DNA of 21,269 nucleotides from Pseudomonadota bacterium. GTDB lineage: Bacteria; Desulfobacterota; Desulfovibrionia; Desulfovibrionales; Desulfovibrionaceae. The stretch covers positions 1 to 21,269 of the forward strand of contig JAFABC010000127.1 in the NCBI GenBank assembly GCA_023426275.1, in the 5' to 3' direction. Within the stretch, counting starts at the first letter, position 1. Each line of letters opens with the position of its first letter. The position numbers were made by a program, and so were the translations under genes. A model generated the notes under the pieces. That model worked only from the letters and a program-made list of their open reading frames with translations. It made no database searches and was not told where the DNA came from. Positions 6,944 to 15,853 of this stretch are shown here, piece after piece.

Positions 6944-8342
6944 CCGCCTCCAGGTAATGGGTCCCGACCTGCCAGATGCTGCCGGCGCCCAGGGTCACGA
7001 ACACGTCGCCCGGACGCAGGATGCCCGGCAGGGCCTCCTCCATGGCCGCGAAGTCGCGGTAATAGGACACATCGGTCTTGCTCACCTGCCGGATGCCCTG
7101 GGCCAGGCTTTCACCGCTGACACCGGGGATGGGCGCTTCGGAGGCCGGGTAGATTTCGGTTAAAAGCAGCACGTCGGCCGCGCCGAAGCAGGTGCAAAAT
7201 TCCCCGAACAGGGCCTTGGTGCGCGAGAACCGGTGGGGCTGGAAGGCGATCACCAGCCGACGGTCGGGATGGACCGACTTGACCGTGGCCAGGGTGGCCC
7301 GGATTTCGGCCGGATGGTGCCCGTAGTCGTCGATGACCATGACGCCGTTTCGCTCGCCCTTGTGCTCGAAGCGCCGGCCCACGCCGCCGAACCGGGCCAG
7401 GGCCCCGGCGATGACCGGCACGGCGATGCCGGCTTCGAGGGCCACGCCAATGGCCCCCAGGGCGTTGAGCACGTTGTGCCGGCCGGGGTGGTTCAGGCGC
7501 ATCTCGCCCAGGTCGCGGCCGTCGAGGCTCACGGTGAAGCGGCTTTTGGCCCCGGTCTCGATGAGATGCCCGCGCAGGCGCGCCTTCTCGCCAAAGCCGT
7601 AGGTCACCACCGGCCGGTTGACCCGGGGCAGCAGCCGGGCCACGCCCGGATCGTCCAGGCAGACCACGTCCACGCCGTAGAAGGGAATGCGGTTTAAAAA
7701 TTCGACAAAGGCGTCGTCGATGGCGGCCAGATCGGCGTAATGGTCCAGGTGGTCGGCGTCGACGTTGGTGACCACCGAGGCGATGGGCGACAGGCACAGG
7801 AACGAACCGTCGGATTCGTCGGCCTCGGCAATGAGGTATTCGCCCTGGCCCAGGCGCGCGCCGGCGCCGTAGGCGTTGAGCCGGCCGCCGATGATGACCG
7901 TGGGGTCGAAGCCGGCCTCGGTGAAAATGGTGGCGAGCAGCGAGGTGGTGGTGGTCTTGCCGTGGGTGCCGGCCACGGCGATGCCGGTGCGCAGGCGCAT
8001 GAGCTCGGCCAGCATCTCGGCGCGCGGGATGACCGGAATGCCGCGTTCCCGGGCGGCCACCACTTCGGGGTTGTCGGCGGTCACGGCCGTGGACTTGACC
8101 ACCACGTCGGCCTCGCCGAGGTTTTCCCGGCCATGGCCGATGGCGATGGCCGCGCCAAGCCCGCCCAGGCGCTTGACCGTGGCGCTCATGGCCAGATCCG
8201 AGCCCGAGACTTCGTAACCCAGGTTGAGCAGCACCTCGGCAATGCCGCTCATGCCCGAGCCGCCGATGCCGATCATATGGATTTTGCGCACCTTGGTGTG
8301 CATGGCCCCGGAATTTTGCGGGATGGACTGTGTCATGGTCAT
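6930..8342 (-). CDS. murC: UDP-N-acetylmuramate--L-alanine ligase MurC
   Basis: ATP-dependent ligase that adds L-alanine to UDP-MurNAc, the first residue of the stem peptide. It is 470 residues, normal for the family. The N-terminal UDP-binding Rossmann domain has [17 protein letters not shown] at 22-38. The ATP-binding P-loop GTHGKTTT is at 125-132. The central ligase domain includes [10 protein letters not shown] and [10 protein letters not shown], and the C-terminal domain has [10 protein letters not shown]. The ATG at 8342 overlaps the murG stop (ATGA) and follows a G-rich ribosome-binding site; an internal ATG at residue 14 is a less likely alternative. Its last codons overlap the start of murB by 14 nt. 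Confidence 0.99.
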   Translation of the reverse strand: MTMTQSIPQNSGAMHTKVRKIHMIGIGGSGMSGIAEVLLNLGYEVSGSDLAMSATVKRLGGLGAAIAIGHGRENLGEADVVVKSTAVTADNPEVVAARERGIPVIPRAEMLAELMRLRTGIAVAGTHGKTTTTSLLATIFTEAGFDPTVIIGGRLNAYGAGARLGQGEYLIAEADESDGSFLCLSPIASVVTNVDADHLDHYADLAAIDDAFVEFLNRIPFYGVDVVCLDDPGVARLLPRVNRPVVTYGFGEKARLRGHLIETGAKSRFTVSLDGRDLGEMRLNHPGRHNVLNALGAIGVALEAGIAVPVIAGALARFGGVGRRFEHKGERNGVMVIDDYGHHPAEIRATLATVKSVHPDRRLVIAFQPHRFSRTKALFGEFCTCFGAADVLLLTEIYPASEAPIPGVSGESLAQGIRQVSKTDVSYYRDFAAMEEALPGILRPGDVFVTLGAGSIWQVGTHYLEAGGDA

Positions 8343-9448
8343 CGCTTCCCCCCCTTGGAGGCGGCAAGATCGAGCAGGGCCGCGGCCACGTTCTCGGCCG
8401 CATCGGGCAGGGCCGCCTGGGCGGAAGCGCGGGACATGGCCTCAAGCCGCTCGGAATCGCTTAAAAGTTCAAGGCACAGGGCCGCCAGATCGACCCCGGG
8501 CAGCGCCTTCTGGTCCACCACCACGGCCGCGCCGGCCCTGGCCAGATAGGCGGCGTTGACGGCCTGATGGTCGTGGGTGGCGAAGGGGAAGGGAATGAGC
8601 AGGCAGGGCTTCCCCGCCGCCGTGGCCTCGGCCAGGGTGGTGGCCCCGGCCCGGGCCAGGATCAGATCGGCCTCGGCGTAGGCTTCGGCCATGTCCTCGA
8701 TGAAATTTTCCAGCACGACCGTGGGCGCGCCCGGCACATGGGGACGCGCGGCCATGACCGCGGCCGTGCGGTCGCGCATCCGGTCGAAATCGGCCCGGCC
8801 GGCCTGCAGGCGCACGGACACGCCGGCGTCGAGCAGACGCGGCAGAACCTCCGCCACGGCCTCGTTTATGGCCCGGGCCCCCTGGCTGCCGCCAAGGACC
8901 AGCAGACGTTTGCCCGACGTGGCGTCGCCCCGCGCGGCCCGCGCGGCAATGCCGCCCCGGATGGGGTTGCCCAGCCGGGTGGTCCTGGCGGCCGGAAAGG
9001 CCCGCCCCTCGTCGGGATAGGTCGTAAACACCCGGTCCACCACCCGGCCGAGGATCTTGTTGGTCACGCCGGGGACGCTGTTTTGCTCGTGAATGGCCGT
9101 GGCGATGCCGAGCGTCCTGGCGGCGAGCACCGGCACGAAGCCGGCGTAGCCGCCGAACCCGACCACCACGTCCGGGCGCTGACGGCGAAAAAGCCCCACA
9201 GCCAGCCCGAAGGCCCGGGCGATCCAAAACGGCGCGGCCAGGGCCTTAAGCCCCCGGCCGAACACGCCGCTGGCCGGCAGCCCGACAAAGGACAGGCCGG
9301 CCTTGGCCGCCAGAGCGCCCTCGGGGCCGTTGCCGCCGACGAACAGCAGCTCGGCCTCCGGCTCCAGGGCGCGCAGGGCCTCGGCCACGGCCAGGGCCGG
9401 AAAGATGTGGCCCCCGGTGCCGCCGGTGGTCAGCACGATGCGCGTCAT
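8339..9448 (-). CDS. murG: UDP-GlcNAc transferase MurG (lipid II synthase)
   Basis: Peripheral membrane GT-B glycosyltransferase that adds GlcNAc to lipid I to make lipid II. It is 369 residues, close to E. coli MurG (355). The N-terminal glycine loop [14 protein letters not shown] is at 7-20. HEQNSVPG is at 120-127, the second glycine loop [10 protein letters not shown] at 186-195, and the UDP-GlcNAc-binding region [11 protein letters not shown] near 280. The reading frame is open far upstream, but the true start is the ATG at 9446-9448. It overlaps the ftsW stop as ATGA and places the glycine loop at the normal distance from the N-terminus. The stop overlaps the murC start in the same way. 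Confidence 0.98.
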   Translation of the reverse strand: MTRIVLTTGGTGGHIFPALAVAEALRALEPEAELLFVGGNGPEGALAAKAGLSFVGLPASGVFGRGLKALAAPFWIARAFGLAVGLFRRQRPDVVVGFGGYAGFVPVLAARTLGIATAIHEQNSVPGVTNKILGRVVDRVFTTYPDEGRAFPAARTTRLGNPIRGGIAARAARGDATSGKRLLVLGGSQGARAINEAVAEVLPRLLDAGVSVRLQAGRADFDRMRDRTAAVMAARPHVPGAPTVVLENFIEDMAEAYAEADLILARAGATTLAEATAAGKPCLLIPFPFATHDHQAVNAAYLARAGAAVVVDQKALPGVDLAALCLELLSDSERLEAMSRASAQAALPDAAENVAAALLDLAASKGGKR

Positions 9449-10572
9449 GCCCGCACGCTCCTGGACAGGTTGAGCAGGATGCCGACGCACAGGAAGCAGG
9501 CCAGCAGGTTGGAGCCGCCGTAGCTCAAAAAGGGCATGGCCACGCCCTTGGGCGGCACGCAGCCGAGCACCACGGCCAGATTGAGGATGAATCCCAGGCC
9601 GAGCACCAGGGTCATGCCGTAGGCCGTGAAGCGGTCGCGCAGATCGTCCTGGGCCAGGGCGATGCGGAAGGCGCGCCACAGCAGGATGCCGATGCTGATA
9701 AAGACGATGGACACGCCGATGAAGCCGAGTTCCTCGCCGAGCACGGCCATGATGAAGTCGTTGTGGGCCTCGGGCAGGTAAAAGAGCTTCTGTTTGCCCG
9801 CGCCGAAACCGGCCCCGACAATGCCGCCGGACCCGAAGGCGTAAAAGGACTGGACGAGCTGGTAGCCCACGTTTTGCGGGTCCTTGAACGGATCGAGAAA
9901 GGCGAACCAGCGTTTGAAGCGGTACGGCGAGGAGGCGATGAGCAGGCCCATGGCCCCGAGCCCGAAGAGCATGGACACGGCCAGATAGGTCAGGCGCGTG
10001 CCGCCGACGAGGCTCATGAGGAAAAAGAGCATGCCGAGAAAGACCGCGCCGCCGAAATCGGGCTGGAGCAGCAGGATGAGGCCGAGAAAGCCCGTGACCA
10101 TGACCGGCGGGATGAAACCCACGGAAAAGGAGCGCACGAGCTGCTGTTTCTGGCTGAAGAAATAGGACAGGTACATGACCAGGACGACCTTGGCCAGCTC
10201 CATGGGCTGCAAGGTGGCCGGGCCCAGGTGCATCCAGCGGCGCGCGCCGCCGGCCTTGACCGAAAACGGCGGCACGAGGGTGAGCACGAGCAGGCCGACG
10301 ATGACAAACAGCCACAGGTACACCGGCCCGTGCAGCACCTTGCGCGGCATGTAGGCGCAGATGGTCATGAGGCTGACGCTCACCAGGGCGAACAGGGCCT
10401 GGCGCTCGAAAAAGTAGTAGCGGTTGCCATTTAAGCGCTCGGACATCACCCCGCTCGACGACAGGACCATGACCAGCCCGAGGCCGGCCAGCAAAAGCGC
10501 CGCCCCAAGCAGCCACAGATCGAAATGTCCGGCCGCCTTGTTCTCGGCCGTGGTCACGCGCACCTTGCTCAT
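9445..10572 (-). CDS. ftsW: Septal peptidoglycan glycosyltransferase FtsW
   Basis: SEDS-family polytopic membrane protein that polymerises lipid II glycan strands at the septum together with FtsI. It is 375 residues with about ten hydrophobic segments. Family signatures include GGARRWMHLG (108-117), QPDFGGAVF (170-178) and the extracytoplasmic segment GFGAGKQKLFYLPEAHNDFI (255-274). D272 in that segment corresponds to the catalytic aspartate of SEDS proteins. FLSYGGSNL lies near the C-terminus. The protein starts at ATG 10572 in an ATGA overlap with the murD stop and ends in an ATGA overlap with murG. Its position in the cluster, with ftsI nearby, supports FtsW rather than the elongation paralogue RodA. 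Confidence 0.97.
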   Translation of the reverse strand: MSKVRVTTAENKAAGHFDLWLLGAALLLAGLGLVMVLSSSGVMSERLNGNRYYFFERQALFALVSVSLMTICAYMPRKVLHGPVYLWLFVIVGLLVLTLVPPFSVKAGGARRWMHLGPATLQPMELAKVVLVMYLSYFFSQKQQLVRSFSVGFIPPVMVTGFLGLILLLQPDFGGAVFLGMLFFLMSLVGGTRLTYLAVSMLFGLGAMGLLIASSPYRFKRWFAFLDPFKDPQNVGYQLVQSFYAFGSGGIVGAGFGAGKQKLFYLPEAHNDFIMAVLGEELGFIGVSIVFISIGILLWRAFRIALAQDDLRDRFTAYGMTLVLGLGFILNLAVVLGCVPPKGVAMPFLSYGGSNLLACFLCVGILLNLSRSVRA

Positions 10573-11897
10573 GCCCGCTTCTCCGCATCGTCCTTACCGG
10601 TCATGGGCAGTCCGGCGAATGCCCGCTGGAAATCGAGCCCCCTGGCCTTGTAGCTGTCGTAGCGATCGAAACTGGCCGTGGCCGGCGACAGCAACATGGC
10701 GTCCCCGGGCCGGGACTCGGCGAAAAGCCGGGCCACGGCGTCGGCCAGTTCGGCTTCGTAAAAAAGCGGCACCGCGCCGGCCCAGGCGCCTTCGAAAATC
10801 TCGCGGCTGGCCCCGAACAGGCCGACCGAGGCGACCTTCTCGCGCACCAGCGGCAGCAAGGCCGCCAGATCGCCGCCCTTGAACACGCCGCCGCACAGCA
10901 GCCGCACCGGCCGGGCGATGCTGCGGATGGCCGCCTCCATGGCCGCCACCGTGGTGGCCTTGGAATCGTCGATGAAAAGCACGCCCCCCTTCTCGCCGAT
11001 GACCTGCAGACGGTGCGGGGCCGGCACGAAGGTCTCGAAAGCGGCCCTGGCCGTGGCCTCGGTGACGCCAAACGGTTCGGCGGCCAGGAAGGCGGCCTCC
11101 ATGTCGAGCTTGTTGTGTTCGCCGATCAGGCGCTTGCAGGCGAACCGCTCGGTGGGGCCGAACCAGACGGTCCGGGCCCTGGTGAAACTCCGGCCGGCCA
11201 GCGTGTCGCGCAGGGATTCGGGCACGATGGCCAGATCGTCCGGGCGCTGGGCGGCGAAAAGATTGAGCTTGGCCTGGAGGTATTCCTCAAGGTCGGCATG
11301 CCAGTCGAGGTGGTTGGGCGTGAAGTTGAGCAACACCGCCACCCGGGGACGGAAGGTGCGCACGAGCTGGAGCTGAAAGCTCGACGTCTCCAGCACCACC
11401 ACGTCGGCGGGGTCGCCGGCAAGGACATACTCGGAAAGCGGCGTGCCGATGTTGCCGCCGGTGAAGACCTTCAGCCCTGCCGCCTCAAGCAGATGGCTGA
11501 TGAGCATGACCGTGGTGGTTTTGCCGTTGGAGCCGGTGACGGCGACGATCGGCTCGGTGGTAAACCACGAAGCCAGCTCCAGCTCGGAGAGCACCTGCGC
11601 TTCGGGGCAGGCGGACAGACACTCGGCGAGCCCCGCCGCCCGGATGCCGGGCGAGAGCACGACCATGTCCGCGCCGGCGAAATCCGCCGGCCCATGCGCC
11701 CCGACGCGCAAATCGTATCCGCCCTGGGCCGCCTCCTCGCGAAGGGCCTCGGAGACCGCCTTGGCGTTTTTCTCCAGAAAACGCACGGACGCGCCCAGAC
11801 GGGTCAGCAACCGCGCGGCGGCCCGGCCCGACGAGCCGGCTCCGACAACCACGCACTGATGCCCCCGCAACTGTTCGCTATGCACCATTTCCGACAT
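10569..11897 (-). CDS. murD: UDP-N-acetylmuramoylalanine--D-glutamate ligase MurD
   Basis: Cytoplasmic ATP-dependent ligase that adds D-glutamate to UDP-MurNAc-L-Ala. It is 442 residues, like E. coli MurD (438). The N-terminal UDP-binding domain has VVVGAGSSGRAAARLL (16-31) and LSPGI (81-85). The P-loop GSNGKTTT is at 122-129. NFTPNHLDWH and FIDDSKATT are the expected conserved motifs of the central and C-terminal domains. The ATG at 11897 lies 9 bp after the mraY stop. A second ATG three codons later is also possible. The stop overlaps the ftsW start (ATGA). Confidence 0.98.
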   Translation of the reverse strand: MSEMVHSEQLRGHQCVVVGAGSSGRAAARLLTRLGASVRFLEKNAKAVSEALREEAAQGGYDLRVGAHGPADFAGADMVVLSPGIRAAGLAECLSACPEAQVLSELELASWFTTEPIVAVTGSNGKTTTVMLISHLLEAAGLKVFTGGNIGTPLSEYVLAGDPADVVVLETSSFQLQLVRTFRPRVAVLLNFTPNHLDWHADLEEYLQAKLNLFAAQRPDDLAIVPESLRDTLAGRSFTRARTVWFGPTERFACKRLIGEHNKLDMEAAFLAAEPFGVTEATARAAFETFVPAPHRLQVIGEKGGVLFIDDSKATTVAAMEAAIRSIARPVRLLCGGVFKGGDLAALLPLVREKVASVGLFGASREIFEGAWAGAVPLFYEAELADAVARLFAESRPGDAMLLSPATASFDRYDSYKARGLDFQRAFAGLPMTGKDDAEKRA

Positions 11898-11906
11898 CGT
11901 CCGCGC

Positions 11907-12983
11907 CTACCGCAGTTTGAGCGTTGACAGCCCGACCAGGGCCAACAAAATGGACAAAATCCAGAACCGGATGATGATCTTCGACTCCGGCACGCCCATG
12001 AGCTCGAAATGATGATGCAGCGGGGCCATGCGGAAAATCCGCTTGCCGCCGGTCATCTTGAAATATCCCACCTGCAGGATGACCGAGACGGTTTCGGCCA
12101 CGTACAGGCCGCCAACGACAATGAGCAGCAGTTCCTGCTTGCACAAAAGGGCCAGGAACCCGAGCGCCCCGCCCAGGGACAGCGAACCCACGTCGCCCAT
12201 GAAAATCTGGGCCGGATAGGCGTTGAACCAGAGAAACCCGAGCCCCGCCCCGACCATGGCCCCGCAAAAGACCGTGACCTCGCCCACGCCGGAAACCGGC
12301 ATGACTTGCAGGTAGCGGGCCATCTGGGCGTGGCCGGCCACGTAGATGAAAAGCGAGAACATGGCCGCGTTGACGATCATCGGGCCAATGGCCAGCCCGT
12401 CCAGGCCGTCGGTCAGGTTCACGGCGTTGCTGGCCGCGATCATCACCAGCATGGCAAAAGGGAAATAGCCCCAGCCGAGATCGGGATTGATGTGCTTGAA
12501 AAAAGGCACGGCCAGCCGGGTGGAATATTCGGGATCGGACAGGAGCACGGCGGCGGCCACGCCCGAGACAGCCACCTGTCCCAGGAACTTGGCCCGGGCC
12601 GAAAGCCCCTTGTTCTGCTTTTTGACCACCTTGGCGTGGTCGTCGATAAAACCCAGGCCGCCGAAGCCCAGGTACACGAAGATCGTCATCCAGACGTACT
12701 GGTTGGCCAGATCGCCCCACAGCAGCACGCTGACGAGGATGCAGCCGGCGATGAGCAGGCCGCCCATGGTGGGCGTGCCGGCCTTGCGCTGGTGGGCGGC
12801 CACGTCCTCGTGGATGTACTGGCCGTACTTCAGGCGCGTGAGCGCCCGGATGACCCGGGGGCCGAAGATGATGGACAGGATGAGGGCGGTCAGCAGCGCG
12901 GCGATCGACCGGAACGTGATGTACCGGAAGACGTTGAGGGCGCTTAAATGCGTCGCCAGAGGCACCAGCAGGTAATAAATCAT
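11907..12983 (-). CDS. mraY: Phospho-MurNAc-pentapeptide translocase MraY (lipid I synthase)
   Basis: Integral inner-membrane enzyme that transfers phospho-MurNAc-pentapeptide from UDP to undecaprenyl phosphate. It is 358 residues (E. coli 360) with about ten transmembrane helices. Signature motifs are present: [10 protein letters not shown] (67-76), FIDDHAKV with the Mg-binding DD at 114-115, [10 protein letters not shown] (189-198), [15 protein letters not shown] (253-267) with D264, and the terminal HHHFE (323-327). The ATG at 12983 overlaps the murF stop in an ATGA joint. Confidence 0.99.
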   Translation of the reverse strand: MIYYLLVPLATHLSALNVFRYITFRSIAALLTALILSIIFGPRVIRALTRLKYGQYIHEDVAAHQRKAGTPTMGGLLIAGCILVSVLLWGDLANQYVWMTIFVYLGFGGLGFIDDHAKVVKKQNKGLSARAKFLGQVAVSGVAAAVLLSDPEYSTRLAVPFFKHINPDLGWGYFPFAMLVMIAASNAVNLTDGLDGLAIGPMIVNAAMFSLFIYVAGHAQMARYLQVMPVSGVGEVTVFCGAMVGAGLGFLWFNAYPAQIFMGDVGSLSLGGALGFLALLCKQELLLIVVGGLYVAETVSVILQVGYFKMTGGKRIFRMAPLHHHFELMGVPESKIIIRFWILSILLALVGLSTLKLR

Positions 12984-14380
12984 GCCTTGGGGTCCTTCTG
13001 GAGGCTCTGGGTGAAGGCGGCCAAATATTCTTCCATACGCATGGAGCGCGATCCTTTAAACAGCAGCACGCCGCAGTCCAGGCCCATGGCGGCCAGGGCG
13101 TCGACAAAGCCGGCCGGGGTGTCCACCACGGCAAAACGGCCGGCGTAACCGGCCCGGGTGAGGCCCTCGCCCACGGCGTCGGCGAAGTCGCCATGGTAGA
13201 ACACGGCGTAGGCCCCGCTGCGGCCGGCCTGCTCGCCCAGGCGGGCGTGCTCTTCCACGGCCTGCCCGCCCATCTCGCGCATTTCACCGAGGACGAGCAC
13301 GAGGGGCTTGCCCTGGGCGGCCTCGACGGCAGCGGCGATGGCCCGGCGCATGGACAGGGGGTTGGCGTTATAGGTGTCGTCGATAAGGGTGAAACAGCCC
13401 TGGCGGCGGCAGAAAAAGCGCTGCTCGGGCATGACGGCGGTTTCCAGACCGGCCACGATGTGCTTTTCCCGCGCGCCCAGGATGTGGGCGGCGGCGGCGG
13501 CGGCCAGGATGTTCTCGGCGAAATGGACGCCGGTCAGCGGGGTGACGGCCTCCAGCTCCAGGTCGCCGAGCTTGAGGAAAAAGCGGCCCCGGCCCTCGGA
13601 AATGGCCCCGAGGTACTTGGCCCGGTAGGGCGCGGGCTGGCCCTTGGTGGACATGCCGCGCACCCGGGGGCAGACGGCCCTGGCCGCGTCCCACAGCTCG
13701 GGATAGTCCATGGAGGCCAGGGCCACGCCGCCAGGACGCAGCGCGGCGAAAAGACGGGTTTTCTCCGCCGCCACCCCGGCCACGTCGCCAAGCGCCTCCA
13801 GGTGGGCCGGGCCGACGTTGTGGATGACGGCCACGTCGGGCTCGGCAATGGCGGCCAGGGGGTCCATTTCGCCGGGCGCGGAAATGCCGAGTTCCATGAC
13901 CCAGAAGGCGTCGGTCTCCTCGGCCTCCAGCATGGACAGGGGCAGGCCGATGTGGTTGTTGAAATTCTTGTAGTTTTTCGCCGTCGGTCCCACCTTGGCC
14001 AAAATGGCGGCGGTGAGTTCCTTGACGGTGGTCTTGCCGGCCGAGCCGGTCACGGCCACGAGTCTGGCCGCGGCCCGGTTGCGCCAGGCCCGGGCCAGCC
14101 GGCCCAGGGCGGCCACGGTGTCGCGCACGAGCAGCACCGGCGTGCCCTCGGGCAGCCCGGTCATGGGACGGTCGGCCAGCACGGCGGCCGCGCCCTTGGC
14201 CACGGCCTCGGCCGCGAAATTGTGTCCGTCCAGACGCTCGCCCGGAATGCAGACGAAAAGACACCCCGGAGCCACGGCCCGGCTGTCGATGCGCACGGCC
14301 TCGATGACGGGATTGCCCCGATCGCCCACGTCGCCCACGGCCCCGGTGGCCGCGAGGATGTCAGACAGCGTCATGCGCAT
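12980..14380 (-). CDS. murF: UDP-MurNAc-tripeptide--D-Ala-D-Ala ligase MurF
   Basis: Cytoplasmic ATP-dependent ligase that completes the UDP-MurNAc-pentapeptide by adding D-alanyl-D-alanine. It is 466 residues. The N-terminal domain has [13 protein letters not shown] and GERLDGHNF. The P-loop [10 protein letters not shown] is at 112-121, followed by NNHIGLPLS and NVGPAHLE in the ligase domain and [10 protein letters not shown] near 335. The start is either ATG 14380, 8 nt after a GGAG site, or the ATG two codons later that overlaps the murE stop. The D-Ala-D-Ala substrate must come from a Ddl ligase encoded elsewhere, since no ddl is in this cluster. Confidence 0.98.
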   Translation of the reverse strand: MRMTLSDILAATGAVGDVGDRGNPVIEAVRIDSRAVAPGCLFVCIPGERLDGHNFAAEAVAKGAAAVLADRPMTGLPEGTPVLLVRDTVAALGRLARAWRNRAAARLVAVTGSAGKTTVKELTAAILAKVGPTAKNYKNFNNHIGLPLSMLEAEETDAFWVMELGISAPGEMDPLAAIAEPDVAVIHNVGPAHLEALGDVAGVAAEKTRLFAALRPGGVALASMDYPELWDAARAVCPRVRGMSTKGQPAPYRAKYLGAISEGRGRFFLKLGDLELEAVTPLTGVHFAENILAAAAAAHILGAREKHIVAGLETAVMPEQRFFCRRQGCFTLIDDTYNANPLSMRRAIAAAVEAAQGKPLVLVLGEMREMGGQAVEEHARLGEQAGRSGAYAVFYHGDFADAVGEGLTRAGYAGRFAVVDTPAGFVDALAAMGLDCGVLLFKGSRSMRMEEYLAAFTQSLQKDPKA

Positions 14381-15834
14381 CCGGTAAGCTCCCTGACCAC
14401 GGCGGCGTCGGAAAAGGGATACTTCACGTCGCCGATCTGCTGATAGGTTTCATGGCCTTTGCCGGCGATGACCAGCACGTCCTCGGGGCCCATTTCGCCA
14501 AGCGCCAGTTCGATGGCCCGGTGGCGGTCCGGTTCGAGGATGGCCCGGCGCGCCCCGGCCAGTCCGGGTCTGGCGTCGTCCATGATGGCCAGCGGGTCCT
14601 CGTGGCGCGGATTGTCCGAAGTGAGCACGGCCACGTCGGCGAAGCGGGCCACGGCCGCGGCCATGCGCGGGCGCTTGGTGCGGTCGCGGTCGCCGCCGCA
14701 GCCGAACACGGCGAACAGCCGGCCCGGGGTGAACTCCCGGGCGGCGGAAAGCACGTTTTCCAGGGCGTCCGGGGTGTGGGCGTAATCGACCAGCACGGTG
14801 AGCCCGGACGGGTTGGGGATGCGCTCCAGCCGGCCCGGCGCGCCGTGAAAATCGGCCAGGGCGGCAAAGGTCTCCGCGGGCAGGCCGAGCACGAGCGCCA
14901 GCCCCATGGCGGCCAGGATGTTGGCGGCGTTGTGCCGGCCGGGCATGGGCGAGGCCACCTCGAAGGCCGTGTCGCCAAAGCCCACCCCGAGCACGAGCCC
15001 GTCGCGGCCGTGTTCGCGCATGCACCCGGCCAGCAGCCGGGCGAAGCCGCGCGGCGGCTGGCCCAGGCCGTAACCCACGCCCTGCGGAAATTCCCGCAGC
15101 AGGCGCAGGCCGAAGGGGTCGTCGAAATTGAGCACGGCGTTTTGCGGCGCGGCTAGATAGTTGCGAAAGAGCTTGGCCTTGGCCGCGAAATACGTCTCCA
15201 TGTCCCGATGGTAGTCCAGATGGTCCTGGGTCAGGTTGGTGAAGGCGGCGGCGGCAAAGGACAGGCCGGCCAGCCGATCCTGGTCCAGGGCGTGGGACGA
15301 GGCCTCCATGATGGCCAGATCGCAGCCGGCCCGGGCCATGGCTCCCAGATTCTCGTGGATGGTCAGGCAGTCGGGCGTGGTGAGGGAGGCGTCGCGGGAA
15401 AAGCCGGGCCAGCGATAGGCCACGGTGCCGAGCACGCCGACCTTGCGGCCGGCGGCCGCGCCCAGGCGTTCGAGCAGGTAGCTCACCGTGGTCTTGCCGT
15501 TGGTGCCGGTGACGGCCACCACGGGCATGGCCATGCGGTCGGTGCCGTAGCGCGCCCCGGCCAGCGCGCCCAGGGCGGCCTTGGGATCGGCCACCTCGAT
15601 CAGCCGGGCCGTGGCGCCTGCCGGCAACGCCGTACCGGCGGCGGCCACCACGTAGGCCGCGCCCCGTTCCAGGGCGTCGGGCACGAACCGGGCGCCGTCG
15701 GCGGCCGTGCCGGCAACGGCCACGAACGCCCCGCCGGGCACGACCTTGGCCGAATGCCCGGCCACGGGCACGCCGCCGGCGCGCACGATGTCCAAAAGCT
15801 CCGCCAGGGCCATCTGTTGTTTATCCGTCGTCAT
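14371..15834 (-). CDS. murE: UDP-MurNAc-L-Ala-D-Glu--meso-diaminopimelate ligase MurE
   Basis: Cytoplasmic ATP-dependent ligase that adds the third stem-peptide residue. It is 487 residues. The P-loop GTNGKTT is at 110-116. K219 in YFAAKAKLF corresponds to the carbamylated lysine of the family. TNLTQDHLDYH and VDYAHTPDALE are also present. The specificity motif DNPR at 407-410 is the signature of the meso-diaminopimelate-adding enzymes rather than the lysine-adding ones, so the cell wall is expected to be the Gram-negative DAP type. The ATG at 15834 is 19 bp after the ftsI stop. The end overlaps the start of murF. Confidence 0.98.
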   Translation of the reverse strand: MTTDKQQMALAELLDIVRAGGVPVAGHSAKVVPGGAFVAVAGTAADGARFVPDALERGAAYVVAAAGTALPAGATARLIEVADPKAALGALAGARYGTDRMAMPVVAVTGTNGKTTVSYLLERLGAAAGRKVGVLGTVAYRWPGFSRDASLTTPDCLTIHENLGAMARAGCDLAIMEASSHALDQDRLAGLSFAAAAFTNLTQDHLDYHRDMETYFAAKAKLFRNYLAAPQNAVLNFDDPFGLRLLREFPQGVGYGLGQPPRGFARLLAGCMREHGRDGLVLGVGFGDTAFEVASPMPGRHNAANILAAMGLALVLGLPAETFAALADFHGAPGRLERIPNPSGLTVLVDYAHTPDALENVLSAAREFTPGRLFAVFGCGGDRDRTKRPRMAAAVARFADVAVLTSDNPRHEDPLAIMDDARPGLAGARRAILEPDRHRAIELALGEMGPEDVLVIAGKGHETYQQIGDVKYPFSDAAVVRELTGCA

Positions 15835-15853
15835 TTGCCGTCTGCCTCGCCGC

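Noticed and set aside
9449..10588. Open upstream extension of the murG frame
   Set aside because: It is antisense-free but out of frame within ftsW. The true MurG N-terminus with its glycine loop starts at 9448 in an ATGA overlap.
14027..14056. MurF P-loop reading GSAGKTT instead of GSNGKT
   Set aside because: Small residues at this position are normal in MurF (E. coli has GSSGKT), so it is not a defect.
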